From an uncultured Catenibacterium sp. (GTDB lineage: Bacteria > Bacillota_I > Bacilli_A > Erysipelotrichales > Coprobacillaceae), in the NCBI RefSeq assembly GCF_900764565.1, contig NZ_CAAFOM010000261.1, positions 1 through 6,907 on the forward strand: a stretch of 6,907 nucleotides of DNA. Reading direction: 5' to 3'. The notes beneath the pieces are model-generated. The model worked only from the letters and a program-made list of their open reading frames with translations. It was not told where the DNA came from and did no database searches. This document shows, one piece after another, positions 1-5,618 of this stretch. Both the position numbers and the translations under genes were made by a program. The stretch's first letter is position 1; the number at the start of each line of letters is the position of its first letter.

Positions 1-97
1 ACAAAAAATAGGAATGAAGTATTTTATAAAGAAACATTCAAATATATGTAGAAAAAAATAACTATTGAAAGCAAAAGAATTAACCTTTCGCTTTTTC

Positions 98-129
98 TTC
101 ACATTCAGTTAATGTATCATATATATGAT
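98..129 (+). promoter_or_regulatory. Possible promoter with overlapping palindrome upstream of the RelA/SpoT gene
   Basis: TTCACA (98-103, five of six matches to a -35 box) is followed after 16 bp by TATATA (120-125), a weak -10. A perfect 14-bp palindrome, ATCATATATATGAT (116-129), covers this -10 and could be an operator or an AT-rich coincidence. The rest of 1-146 shows no gene: stop codons fall in every frame, and I see no convincing hairpin terminator from an upstream gene. Confidence 0.3.
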
Positions 130-146
130 GGTTAAGAGGTGAAAAG

Positions 147-1196
147 ATGGATAAAAGAATTGAAGATCATATCATCCAGCAATATTATGACAATCAGAGT
201 CTTTACCGTTCATTAAAACATGATATTACAGACATTATAGAAAATATCATTACAAAGAATAATATAAAGGTATCTAACTTTGCGATACGTATTAAAACAG
301 AAGATGCATTAAGACGTAAGATCTGTCTCAAACATAAATACAAGGATGTTAATGATATTACAGATATTGTAGCATGCCGTATTATTACATTGTTTGAATC
401 AGATATTGATGTCATTTATAAGTTGATTAAACAGAACTTTGATATTGTGGAATACAATGATAAGAGAAAGAAGAACTATGATGACCGTATTGATTTCGGT
501 TATAACTCTCTTCATTTATTAGTCAAATATAACGAAGCAAGACTGAATATGATAGAGTACTCAGATTATCGTCATATCGTCTTTGAAATACAGATTAGAA
601 CTATTCTCCAGCATTCATGGGCTGAAGTAGAACATGGTCTCGGTTATAAGTCTCAATATGAAATACCTAAGGATATTCGTAGAAGACTTACAAGACTGAG
701 TGCGACTCTAGAAATACTAGATGAAGAATTTGTGAATATTAGAGATGATATAGAAGAATACAACAGAGGTATTGATCATATAGAGAAGGTATTAAAGACA
801 GACTTGAACTATAACTCTCTCATGACTTATTACCATGATTCTCCTATTATGAGTGAATTAACACAGATTATCTGTGAACAGTTTGATATTTCAGTTAAGG
901 AAGAACCATATATTATATCTGAATTGAGAGTTGTAAAAAGATTTCATAATCTAGGCTATATGTATGTTCATGAACTCGATGAATTTATTATAGAAAATAG
1001 AGATAATATCGTAAACTTTGCACAGTCAAAGCTCCGTTTCCTAGAAAAGAATAAGTATTTTAACCCTTATGATATCTTTGTCTGGGTATCACTGATCATG
1101 TTGTTGAATCAGGGTGTGGAAGATCCAGAAAATATTATCAGTAATGAAATGTTCAGCATTCCTAATAAGAATGAAATAGATAAAGGAATTAATTAA
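147..1196 (+). CDS. RelA/SpoT-domain nucleotide pyrophosphokinase with long C-terminal extension
   Basis: Probable cytosolic (p)ppGpp synthetase-family enzyme, which would move pyrophosphate from ATP to the 3'-OH of GDP/GTP (or of another acceptor). The RelA/SpoT synthetase fold spans about residues 25-175. It has the ATP-side R48-x-K50 motif, the metal-binding D73-I-V-A-C-R78 (family DxxGxR, with Ala for Gly), the nucleotide-stacking G118-Y-N-S-L-H123, and E147-I-Q-I-R-T152 followed by W158 and E160-V-E-H163. There is no HD hydrolase, TGS or ACT domain, so it is not a full-length Rel. Small alarmone synthetases (RelP/RelQ) are about 200-260 residues. This protein has 349, with a helical, charged tail of roughly 170 residues that I cannot assign. 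The start is supported by AGAGGTG (135-141) five bases before ATG. Its acceptor is uncertain: an alarmone synthetase is most likely, and a toxSAS-like toxin activity cannot be excluded. I see no partner antitoxin gene next to it. Confidence 0.85.
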   Translation: MDKRIEDHIIQQYYDNQSLYRSLKHDITDIIENIITKNNIKVSNFAIRIKTEDALRRKICLKHKYKDVNDITDIVACRIITLFESDIDVIYKLIKQNFDIVEYNDKRKKNYDDRIDFGYNSLHLLVKYNEARLNMIEYSDYRHIVFEIQIRTILQHSWAEVEHGLGYKSQYEIPKDIRRRLTRLSATLEILDEEFVNIRDDIEEYNRGIDHIEKVLKTDLNYNSLMTYYHDSPIMSELTQIICEQFDISVKEEPYIISELRVVKRFHNLGYMYVHELDEFIIENRDNIVNFAQSKLRFLEKNKYFNPYDIFVWVSLIMLLNQGVEDPENIISNEMFSIPNKNEIDKGIN

Positions 1197-1209
1197 GACA
1201 TATCATATT

Positions 1210-1240
1210 TTTACACTTTTAGGATTTATTCATGTATAAT
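1210..1240 (+). promoter_or_regulatory. Probable promoter of the SDR gene
   Basis: TTTACA (1210-1215, five of six) and a perfect TATAAT (1235-1240) are separated by 19 bp, slightly long. They lie in the 85-base gap after the RelA/SpoT stop. The expected start of transcription is near the small AGCGCT palindrome at 1247-1252. No terminator hairpin is visible after the RelA/SpoT gene, so some cotranscription is also possible. Confidence 0.5.
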
Positions 1241-1281
1241 TATATTAGCGCTTTAAAATAAATGGAAAGAAGGTAAATAAT

Positions 1282-2082
1282 ATGGGATTTTTAGAAGGTA
1301 AGACTGTCATTGTGACTGGTGGTGGACGTGCTGTACTTGAAGATGGTACATGTGGTTCTATTGGTTATGGTATTGTCACAGCATTTGCGAAAGAAGGGGC
1401 AAATATTGTCATTACTGGACGTAACCTAAAGAAACTAGAAGATGCAAAAGAAGAAATTGAAAGACTTTATAATGTAGAAGTTCTTCCAGTACAAGCTGAT
1501 GTGAATGCAGGTGCTGATAATGAAGCAGTAGTAAAGTCAGTTGTAGAAAAAGCAATTGAAAAGTTCGGTCATATCGATGCATTAGTGAACAATGCACAGG
1601 CAAGTGCATCTGGTGTATCTCTTGCAGAACATACTACAGAACAGTTTGATTTAGCTATGTATTCAGGTTTATATGCAGCATTCTATTATATGAAAGCATG
1701 TTATCCATACTTAAAAGAAACTAAAGGTTCAGTCATCAACTTTGCATCTGGTGCTGGATTATTCGGAAACAAAGGTCAGTGCTCTTATGCTGCTGCAAAA
1801 GAAGGTATCCGTGGTTTAACACGTGTTGCCGCAACTGAATGGGCAGCAGATGGTATCAACGTTAACGTTGTATGCCCACTTGCTTGGACTGCACAGCTTG
1901 AAAAGTTTGAAAAAGCTTATCCAGAAGCATTTAAGGCTAATGTTCATACACCACCTATGGGACATTTTGGTGACAATGAAAAAGAAATCGGACGTGTTGT
2001 TGTACAATTAACTTCTCCAGACTTCAAATATATGACTGGTGAAACAATCACTCTTGAAGGTGGATTAGGAATGAGACCATAA
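1282..2082 (+). CDS. SDR-family oxidoreductase, probable NADP-dependent 12-alpha-hydroxysteroid dehydrogenase
   Basis: Short-chain dehydrogenase of normal length (266 residues). From memory the whole chain follows bile-acid 12-alpha-hydroxysteroid dehydrogenases of gut clostridia and Eggerthella, including NNAQASASG (103-111), YSGLYAAFYYM (127-137) and SVINFASGAGLFG (150-162). That reaction is reversible oxidation of the 12-alpha-hydroxyl of cholate or deoxycholate to a 12-oxo group. The catalytic Ser156, Tyr169 and Lys173 are present. R47 in TGRN after strand 2 suggests NADP(H) over NAD(H). Two features differ from the textbook SDR. The glycine-rich cofactor loop runs from T12 to G30 instead of eight residues. 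The helix position usually holding the fourth catalytic residue Asn appears to be Ser128. AGAAGGT (1268-1274) supports the start. No other bile-acid gene lies in the window, so the substrate is inferred from similarity only. Confidence 0.85.
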   Translation: MGFLEGKTVIVTGGGRAVLEDGTCGSIGYGIVTAFAKEGANIVITGRNLKKLEDAKEEIERLYNVEVLPVQADVNAGADNEAVVKSVVEKAIEKFGHIDALVNNAQASASGVSLAEHTTEQFDLAMYSGLYAAFYYMKACYPYLKETKGSVINFASGAGLFGNKGQCSYAAAKEGIRGLTRVAATEWAADGINVNVVCPLAWTAQLEKFEKAYPEAFKANVHTPPMGHFGDNEKEIGRVVVQLTSPDFKYMTGETITLEGGLGMRP

Positions 2083-2107
2083 GGAAACGCAATGCGTTTC
2101 CTTTTTT
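2083..2107 (+). terminator. Rho-independent terminator after the SDR gene
   Basis: GGAAACGC (2083-2090) and GCGTTTCC (2093-2100), with one further base C2101, form a perfect 8-bp stem with a 2-3 base loop, followed by six T (2102-2107). The stem begins at the first base after the SDR stop codon, and the ribosome binding site of the next gene starts two bases after the T-tract. Confidence 0.85.
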
Positions 2108-2122
2108 CAAAGGAGTAATATA

Positions 2123-2830
2123 ATGATTTATTATTTTAGTGGAACAGGTAATAGCCACTACGTGGCAGAAGTACTATCAAAGTCCTTACAGGATACTATG
2201 CAATCTATTGAATCAGCTCAAAGGATTCAACAGGATGAAATAATTGGTATAGTAACACCTGTTTATTTCTTTGGGTTACCTGATATTGTGAAGGATTTCT
2301 TAGAAAGATTGACTGTTTCTTCTCAAACTTATTTTTATCTAGTCGTTACTTATGGGGGTAAACCAGGGAATATAGGGAAACAGGCTAATAGTATCATGCA
2401 GAAGAAGGGTACAGGCTTTTATGCCATGTATGGTGTGAGAATGGTGGATACTTATATTCCTATGTATGATGCATCTAAAAATGAGAAGATAGAATCTCAT
2501 ATAGATACACAAATAGAAGAAATCATCACTACAATCAAAGAAAGAAGAATAGGGGACTACTTGAAAGGAACAGTTCCAGCTCTTATTAATAAGGCCTGTT
2601 CGTTTCAATATAATCAGGTAAGAAAAACAGACAATTTAACAATCAAAGATACATGCATTCATTGTGGATTATGTGCCAAAGAATGTCCTGAACAGGCAAT
2701 AGAAATGAAAGAGCATGTGACTTTTAGAAAAGAACAGTGTATGATGTGTTTAAGATGTTTACATCATTGTCCTGTGAATGCAATACAATTCAAACATAAG
2801 GACAAAGGACAATACAGGGGGTTACTATGA
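2123..2830 (+). CDS. EFR1-family flavodoxin-like/ferredoxin fusion protein
   Basis: Predicted cytosolic electron carrier combining an FMN-binding flavodoxin-like half and a bacterial two-cluster ferredoxin half. The N-terminus gives the phosphate-binding loop S6-G-T-G-N10-S11, right after the first beta strand. TPVYFFGLP (45-53) and TYGGKPGN (76-83) are the usual isoalloxazine-flanking loops. The C-terminal third has two CxxCxxCxxxC-P motifs: C178, C181, C184, C188 and C206, C209, C212, C216, each expected to hold one [4Fe-4S] cluster. This layout matches the EFR1 group of anaerobes, whose redox partners are mostly unknown. AAAGGAG (2109-2115) gives the start. The gene sits behind the SDR terminator without a visible promoter, and overlaps the next gene by ATGA. 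A role in supplying or removing electrons for the neighbouring dehydrogenase is speculation. Confidence 0.85.
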   Translation: MIYYFSGTGNSHYVAEVLSKSLQDTMQSIESAQRIQQDEIIGIVTPVYFFGLPDIVKDFLERLTVSSQTYFYLVVTYGGKPGNIGKQANSIMQKKGTGFYAMYGVRMVDTYIPMYDASKNEKIESHIDTQIEEIITTIKERRIGDYLKGTVPALINKACSFQYNQVRKTDNLTIKDTCIHCGLCAKECPEQAIEMKEHVTFRKEQCMMCLRCLHHCPVNAIQFKHKDKGQYRGLL

Positions 2831-3066
2831 TCAAGGAAGATATTTTAATCAAGAATACAACAAGAGAACAGAGAGAACAGATTGTGAATGATGCATTAGG
2901 TATCGTAGATGGTTTATGTGATGGCTGTTCACAGGGAATCATTTCTATGTATGATGCGTATATTGACGGTATAAAAGAATTAAGTGAAATCAATAGAGAA
3001 TTCAATGCCCACTATGAAGTAGATGATAAACGTGGTGGCAATAGAGGCGGCTGTTCAATGATGTAA
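2827..3066 (+). CDS. Small conserved-looking cysteine protein coupled to the EFR1 gene
   Basis: A 79-residue protein whose ATG overlaps the TGA of the EFR1 gene (ATGA, 2827-2830), a classic translational-coupling arrangement. A G-rich binding site, AGGGGG (2816-2821), precedes it. It has no signal peptide or membrane segment. Visible features are a helical first half, a C31-D-G-C34 pair, a MYDAYIDG segment (41-48), and a flexible glycine-rich end with GGNRGGC (70-76, third cysteine C76). The cysteines could bind metal or be redox active, which would fit its position after an iron-sulfur flavoprotein, but no function is known to me. From memory, similar small proteins occur as hypothetical proteins in gut Firmicutes. 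It is very likely a real gene because of the coupling and the terminator straight after it. Confidence 0.75.
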   Translation: MIKEDILIKNTTREQREQIVNDALGIVDGLCDGCSQGIISMYDAYIDGIKELSEINREFNAHYEVDDKRGGNRGGCSMM

Positions 3067-3094
3067 GGAGTAAGAGTAATCTTACTTCTTTTTT
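3067..3094 (+). terminator. Rho-independent terminator of the EFR1-small protein unit
   Basis: The left arm GGAGTAAGA (3067-3075), loop GTAA, and right arm TCTTACTTC (3080-3088) form a 9-bp stem with one G-T pair, followed by six T (3089-3094). It starts at the first base after the stop codon. Confidence 0.85.
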
Positions 3095-3101
3095 ATGCAT
3101 G

Positions 3102-3127
3102 AAAAAAGAACTTCTTTCGAAGTTCTT
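3102..3127 (-). terminator. Rho-independent terminator of the MetE-like gene
   Basis: On the minus strand, AAGAACTTC (3127-3119), loop GAAA and GAAGTTCTT (3114-3106) form a perfect 9-bp stem with a GNRA-type tetraloop. A run of T follows (A at 3102-3107 on the plus strand). The stem includes two bases of the stop codon of the gene it ends. It faces the plus-strand terminator only seven bases away. Confidence 0.85.
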
Positions 3128-4235
3128 ATCCCCATACCTCTTCCGCAATTTCTTTGACTAATTTTAACTTAGCCCACTGTTCTTCTTCAGTTAACTTATT
3201 ACCAATCGCACATGATGCAAATCCACACTGTGGACTTAAGCATAATCGATCTAGTGGTATAAACCTAGCTGCTTCATGAATTCTCTTGATGACTGTTTCC
3301 TTATCTTCTAATTCAGGTGTCTTAGTTGTAATCAAACCTAATACAACCTTCTTATCTTCTGATACCTTAGCAAGAGGTGCAAATCCTCCAGATCTTTCAT
3401 CATCATATTCTAGATATAAAGCATCAACATTTTCTTTCGCAAATACATAATCAGCCACAGAATTATATGGACCTTTCGCAAAGAATGTAGAATGGTAATT
3501 ACCACGACAGATATGTGATGTAATCACCATGTCTTCTGGTTTGTTTTCTAACGCAAGATTGTTAACTGCTAGTAATTCAGCTTTTACTACTTCTAGATCA
3601 AGTCCTAAAGAATCATATCTCTGTTTTGCGGCATCTCCGACAATAGCACCCCAAGTACAGTCATCTAACTGTAGATTACGGCATCCTGCATCATAGAACT
3701 GTTTAATCACATCCTGATAAGCGACACCAATATCATGAATGAGTTCTTCATTTGTCGCATAGAACTTTCTTGTTGTTTCAAAGTTAGCTGGTACAATCAT
3801 CTGCTGGAATGTTTGTGCTGGAGCTGGAATAGTATACTTAGCCACTGTATTTTCATCTTCAAACTGCTTTAAGAACTTAAAGTATTCCACAAAAGGATGT
3901 GCTTTAGCCTTGATCTTACCTACAAGATAAGTATCATCCAATACGGCAAGTTCACCATTGAATCTCACACCATTACCCGTATTCTTATGTTCAACACCAT
4001 CAAATCCCCACATGAAATCTAAATGCCAGAATGTTCTTCTGAATTCTCCATCAGTAATCACATGGTATCCTAATTCCTTCTGTTTCTTTACTACTTTTAC
4101 AACTTCTTCATCCACAATATGATCATATTCAACTTGTGTAATCTGACCATTCTCTAATGCTTCTTTCGCATCTTTTAAAGCCTGTGTTCTTAAAAAACTT
4201 CCTACAAAATCATATCTAAAAGGTACATTTCCCAT
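3126..4235 (-). CDS. MetE-like (YxjG/YxjH type) cobalamin-independent methyltransferase
   Basis: Zinc-dependent methyltransferase resembling the C-terminal catalytic half of MetE, at the short length (369 residues) of Bacillus YxjG/YxjH proteins, which lack the MetE N-terminal half. It would methylate homocysteine or a related thiol. The methyl donor of this short class is not firmly settled, so methionine synthesis or salvage is inferred. The predicted zinc ligands are all present: H241-x-C243, E276 in YLEYDDE, and C337 in SPQCGF. The N-terminal VGSFLR (11-16) and DGEFRR (62-67) segments are family hallmarks for substrate binding. The start has a near-ideal AAGGAGG (4250-4244) eight bases upstream. 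It has its own promoter and terminator, so it is probably monocistronic. The expected leader of about twenty bases leaves no room for a SAM riboswitch. Confidence 0.88.
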   Translation of the reverse strand: MGNVPFRYDFVGSFLRTQALKDAKEALENGQITQVEYDHIVDEEVVKVVKKQKELGYHVITDGEFRRTFWHLDFMWGFDGVEHKNTGNGVRFNGELAVLDDTYLVGKIKAKAHPFVEYFKFLKQFEDENTVAKYTIPAPAQTFQQMIVPANFETTRKFYATNEELIHDIGVAYQDVIKQFYDAGCRNLQLDDCTWGAIVGDAAKQRYDSLGLDLEVVKAELLAVNNLALENKPEDMVITSHICRGNYHSTFFAKGPYNSVADYVFAKENVDALYLEYDDERSGGFAPLAKVSEDKKVVLGLITTKTPELEDKETVIKRIHEAARFIPLDRLCLSPQCGFASCAIGNKLTEEEQWAKLKLVKEIAEEVWG

Positions 4236-4263
4236 TTCTTATTCCTCCTTGGTTTGTGATTGT

Positions 4264-4292
4264 ATTATAACAACCTCTCTCACCATTGAGAA
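4264..4292 (-). promoter_or_regulatory. Extended -10 promoter of the MetE-like gene
   Basis: Reading the minus strand, TTCTCA (4292-4287, four of six) is followed after 17 bp by a perfect TATAAT (4269-4264). TG plus one base directly precedes it (4272-4270), giving an extended -10. Transcription would start near 4257, just before the AAGGAGG site. Confidence 0.65.
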
Positions 4293-4313
4293 ATACATAT
4301 AATATGCAGTTAT

Positions 4314-4332
4314 ATATAGTCTAAAACTATAT
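4314..4332. repeat. AT-rich hairpin at the end of the DUF5301-like gene
   Basis: ATATAGT (4314-4320) and ACTATAT (4326-4332) form a perfect 7-bp inverted repeat with a 5-base loop, touching the stop codon of the minus-strand gene. No T-tract follows on either strand, so it is at best a weak terminator or an mRNA-end structure. Confidence 0.35.
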
Positions 4333-4733
4333 TAGTCTTCAAACTCTACAATCAGTTTATCTCTATTATTCTTGATACTCTTATACAAATCAGAAGGAAT
4401 CTTCCATATTCCATTATATGGTTCTTCTATATAAGTCTTTCCATGTCTTTCATAGACATAATACGTTTTTGTATCCATCTTCACCTTGATATAATCAACA
4501 CCATTTGGAGTATCGTTCACAGATTCTTTTGAATAAGATGACTTTTCTTCTATATCTTTAATCAAAGAAGAAATCTTACTTTCATCACATTCATATATAG
4601 TAGTTGTTGCACCACCATGTACATGACTAAATTCCACCTTAGATGCATTAGGTAGTTCTAAGGGCTTTTTGTTGGAATAAAAGCTATACACACCTAACAT
4701 GATTATAATAAGGAATAAAACTATCTTTTTCAT
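4332..4733 (-). CDS. Membrane-anchored small protein, DUF5301-like
   Basis: A 133-residue protein with a lysine-led hydrophobic N-terminal segment (about residues 4-18 from this start) acting as membrane anchor or uncleaved signal. No lipobox cysteine is seen. The rest would be outside the cell. The extracellular part contains SVNDTPNGVDYIKV, a Y-V-Y-E stretch and TYIEEPYNGIWKIP, which I recognise from memory as DUF5301-like. Its function is unknown. I chose ATG at 4733 rather than the in-frame ATG at 4745. The later one has GGTGG (4743-4739) five bases before it and forms an ATGA overlap with the upstream gene's stop, while the earlier one has no binding site. The gene is therefore translationally coupled to the 4730-5368 gene. 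The only hairpin after it lacks a T-tract. Confidence 0.75.
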   Translation of the reverse strand: MKKIVLFLIIIMLGVYSFYSNKKPLELPNASKVEFSHVHGGATTTIYECDESKISSLIKDIEEKSSYSKESVNDTPNGVDYIKVKMDTKTYYVYERHGKTYIEEPYNGIWKIPSDLYKSIKNNRDKLIVEFED

Positions 4734-5368
4734 GATATCCACCATGAATTATTGTGTCTTTGTAGACAGCCTTTTTCTTCTGATATCTTATGTCCTTTCA
4801 AATCTCTTACAACAACTTTTTCGTAATATTCATAGTTCTCTGATGCACAATCATTAAAATCATCCCATCCATCCTCTATCCATTTAGAAAGATAGACTTT
4901 ATTATCATCAATAGTGAGTACATTCTCCTGAGGATCCATCTTAAAATGAATCTTCTTCGGATAATAACAAACCAATTCCTCATCTTGACTTATAACATGC
5001 ACATCTTCACCAATAATACATAGATTATAAGTGTTTATTTTTTTTATATTCAGCGTTGTAACGACTTCTAATACTTCCTCAGGTAAATACTTATAAAGAG
5101 TCATAATTCCTTTATTATAGTCTCCCTGCAAGAAATAGAAGTAGTTATTTAGGAATACTGGTTTACCATATAATACATTCTTCTGGCATTTAAAAGGCTG
5201 AATAACGATTCCATTCTCATAATCATAGAAAGATATCATAGAACCCTTGTGGTTCTTATGGAATTCATAGAACTCAACATAATCACTTATTGCATATCCA
5301 TAACGACTTTGTCCTTCTATATTCTCTATACTTGTACCAGTTACTTTATCAAATCTATTAATGTTCAT
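4730..5368 (-). CDS. Unrecognised cytosolic protein, first gene of a two-gene operon
   Basis: A 212-residue protein that I cannot assign to a family. There is no signal peptide or membrane segment. It is rich in aromatic residues and alternating short strand-like stretches (for example VLYGKPVFLNNYFYFLQGD, 65-83, and DEELVCYYPKKIHF, 129-142), suggesting an all-beta, possibly propeller-like fold. The C-terminal part holds GWDDFNDC (167-174), a YEYYEKVVVRD stretch and a terminal WWIS. Four cysteines (59, 116, 134, 174) are too scattered for an obvious metal site, with a fifth near the end (C201). The start is well supported by AGGAGG (5380-5375) six bases upstream. The stop overlaps the start of the membrane protein gene, so the two products probably work together, one in the cytosol and one at the membrane. 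Confidence 0.75.
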   Translation of the reverse strand: MNINRFDKVTGTSIENIEGQSRYGYAISDYVEFYEFHKNHKGSMISFYDYENGIVIQPFKCQKNVLYGKPVFLNNYFYFLQGDYNKGIMTLYKYLPEEVLEVVTTLNIKKINTYNLCIIGEDVHVISQDEELVCYYPKKIHFKMDPQENVLTIDDNKVYLSKWIEDGWDDFNDCASENYEYYEKVVVRDLKGHKISEEKGCLQRHNNSWWIS

Positions 5369-5386
5369 AGGGCACCTCCTATCTCA

Positions 5387-5425
5387 ATTATATCAAAAAG
5401 AACTTCTGTCTGACTGATTATTATA
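5387..5425 (-). promoter_or_regulatory. Candidate promoter elements of the 4730-5368 operon
   Basis: Two perfect TATAAT boxes read on the minus strand. One at 5425-5420 would give a leader of about 45 bases but has no good -35. The other at 5392-5387 is an extended -10 (TG at 5395-5394) but would start transcription inside the ribosome binding site. A 12-bp palindrome, ATAAATATTTAT (5434-5445), lies where the -35 of the first would be. Confidence 0.4.
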
Positions 5426-5492
5426 GGCTGCTCATAAATATTTATTGCGCTAGGTTATAAGTAACTGAGATTTCTAATTTATACCCATATAA

Positions 5493-5523
5493 CAAAAAGA
5501 GGGAGAGCATCATAGACTCTCCC
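5493..5523 (-). terminator. GC-rich terminator hairpin with 9-nt loop
   Basis: Minus strand: GGGAGAG (5523-5517), loop TCTATGATG (5516-5508), CTCTCCC (5507-5501), then TCTTTTTG. The 7-bp perfect stem and T-tract point to termination of minus-strand transcripts, either from the promoter at 5569-5597 or from the ATPase gene upstream. Confidence 0.7.
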
Positions 5524-5562
5524 CCGCCTGTAGGCTTCGCAAGTTTCTACAGAACGATCACT
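5493..5562 (-). ncRNA. Candidate small RNA (about 70 nt) or terminated leader
   Basis: On the minus strand this stretch begins at the predicted start (about 5562) of a near-consensus promoter and ends in a terminator. Its 5' part forms a hairpin, CTGTAG (5552-5547) with CTACAG (5533-5528). Inside its 13-base loop, CTTGCGAAG can add three more pairs. A G-rich linker (5527-5521) then leads into the terminator stem. I do not recognise it as 6S, SRP RNA, tmRNA or a known riboswitch. Read instead as the leader of the 4730-5368 operon it would end about 125 bases before that start codon, but I found no alternative pairing that would make an antiterminator. Expression and exact ends are inferred. 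Confidence 0.5.
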
Positions 5563-5568
5563 AGAATT

Positions 5569-5597
5569 AATATATGTTATTCTGATTGTTTTGTCAA
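5569..5597 (-). promoter_or_regulatory. Near-consensus sigma-A promoter in the ATPase 3' region
   Basis: Minus strand TTGACA (5597-5592, six of six) and TATATT (5574-5569, five of six) with ideal 17-bp spacing. This is the best promoter in the window, although no gene starts within 190 bases downstream. A small inverted repeat GATTG/CAATC (5584-5588 and 5595-5599) overlaps the -35 box. Confidence 0.65.
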
Positions 5598-5618
5598 TCT
5601 ATGATGATTTGCCTTTTA

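Noticed and set aside
67..97. Weak GAAAG...CTTTC hairpin followed by T-rich sequence as terminator of an upstream gene
   Set aside because: Only five AT-rich pairs with a long loop and an interrupted T-tract.
1816..2011. Open frames on both strands inside the 3' part of the SDR gene
   Set aside because: They lie within a well-supported gene, have no ribosome binding site and code for low-complexity, unlikely proteins.
2339..2608. 89-codon minus-strand frame inside the EFR1 gene
   Set aside because: Antisense shadow of a clear flavodoxin-like domain, with no promoter or binding site.
4734..4745. Upstream in-frame ATG (4745) as start of the DUF5301-like gene
   Set aside because: No ribosome binding site precedes it, whereas the ATG at 4733 has GGTGG five bases upstream and the typical ATGA overlap.
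5369..5618. CRISPR repeats, tRNA or IS ends in the 250-base gap
   Set aside because: No direct repeats of suitable size, no cloverleaf or T-loop signature, no transposase fragment or target duplication; the hairpins fit a promoter-terminator unit better.
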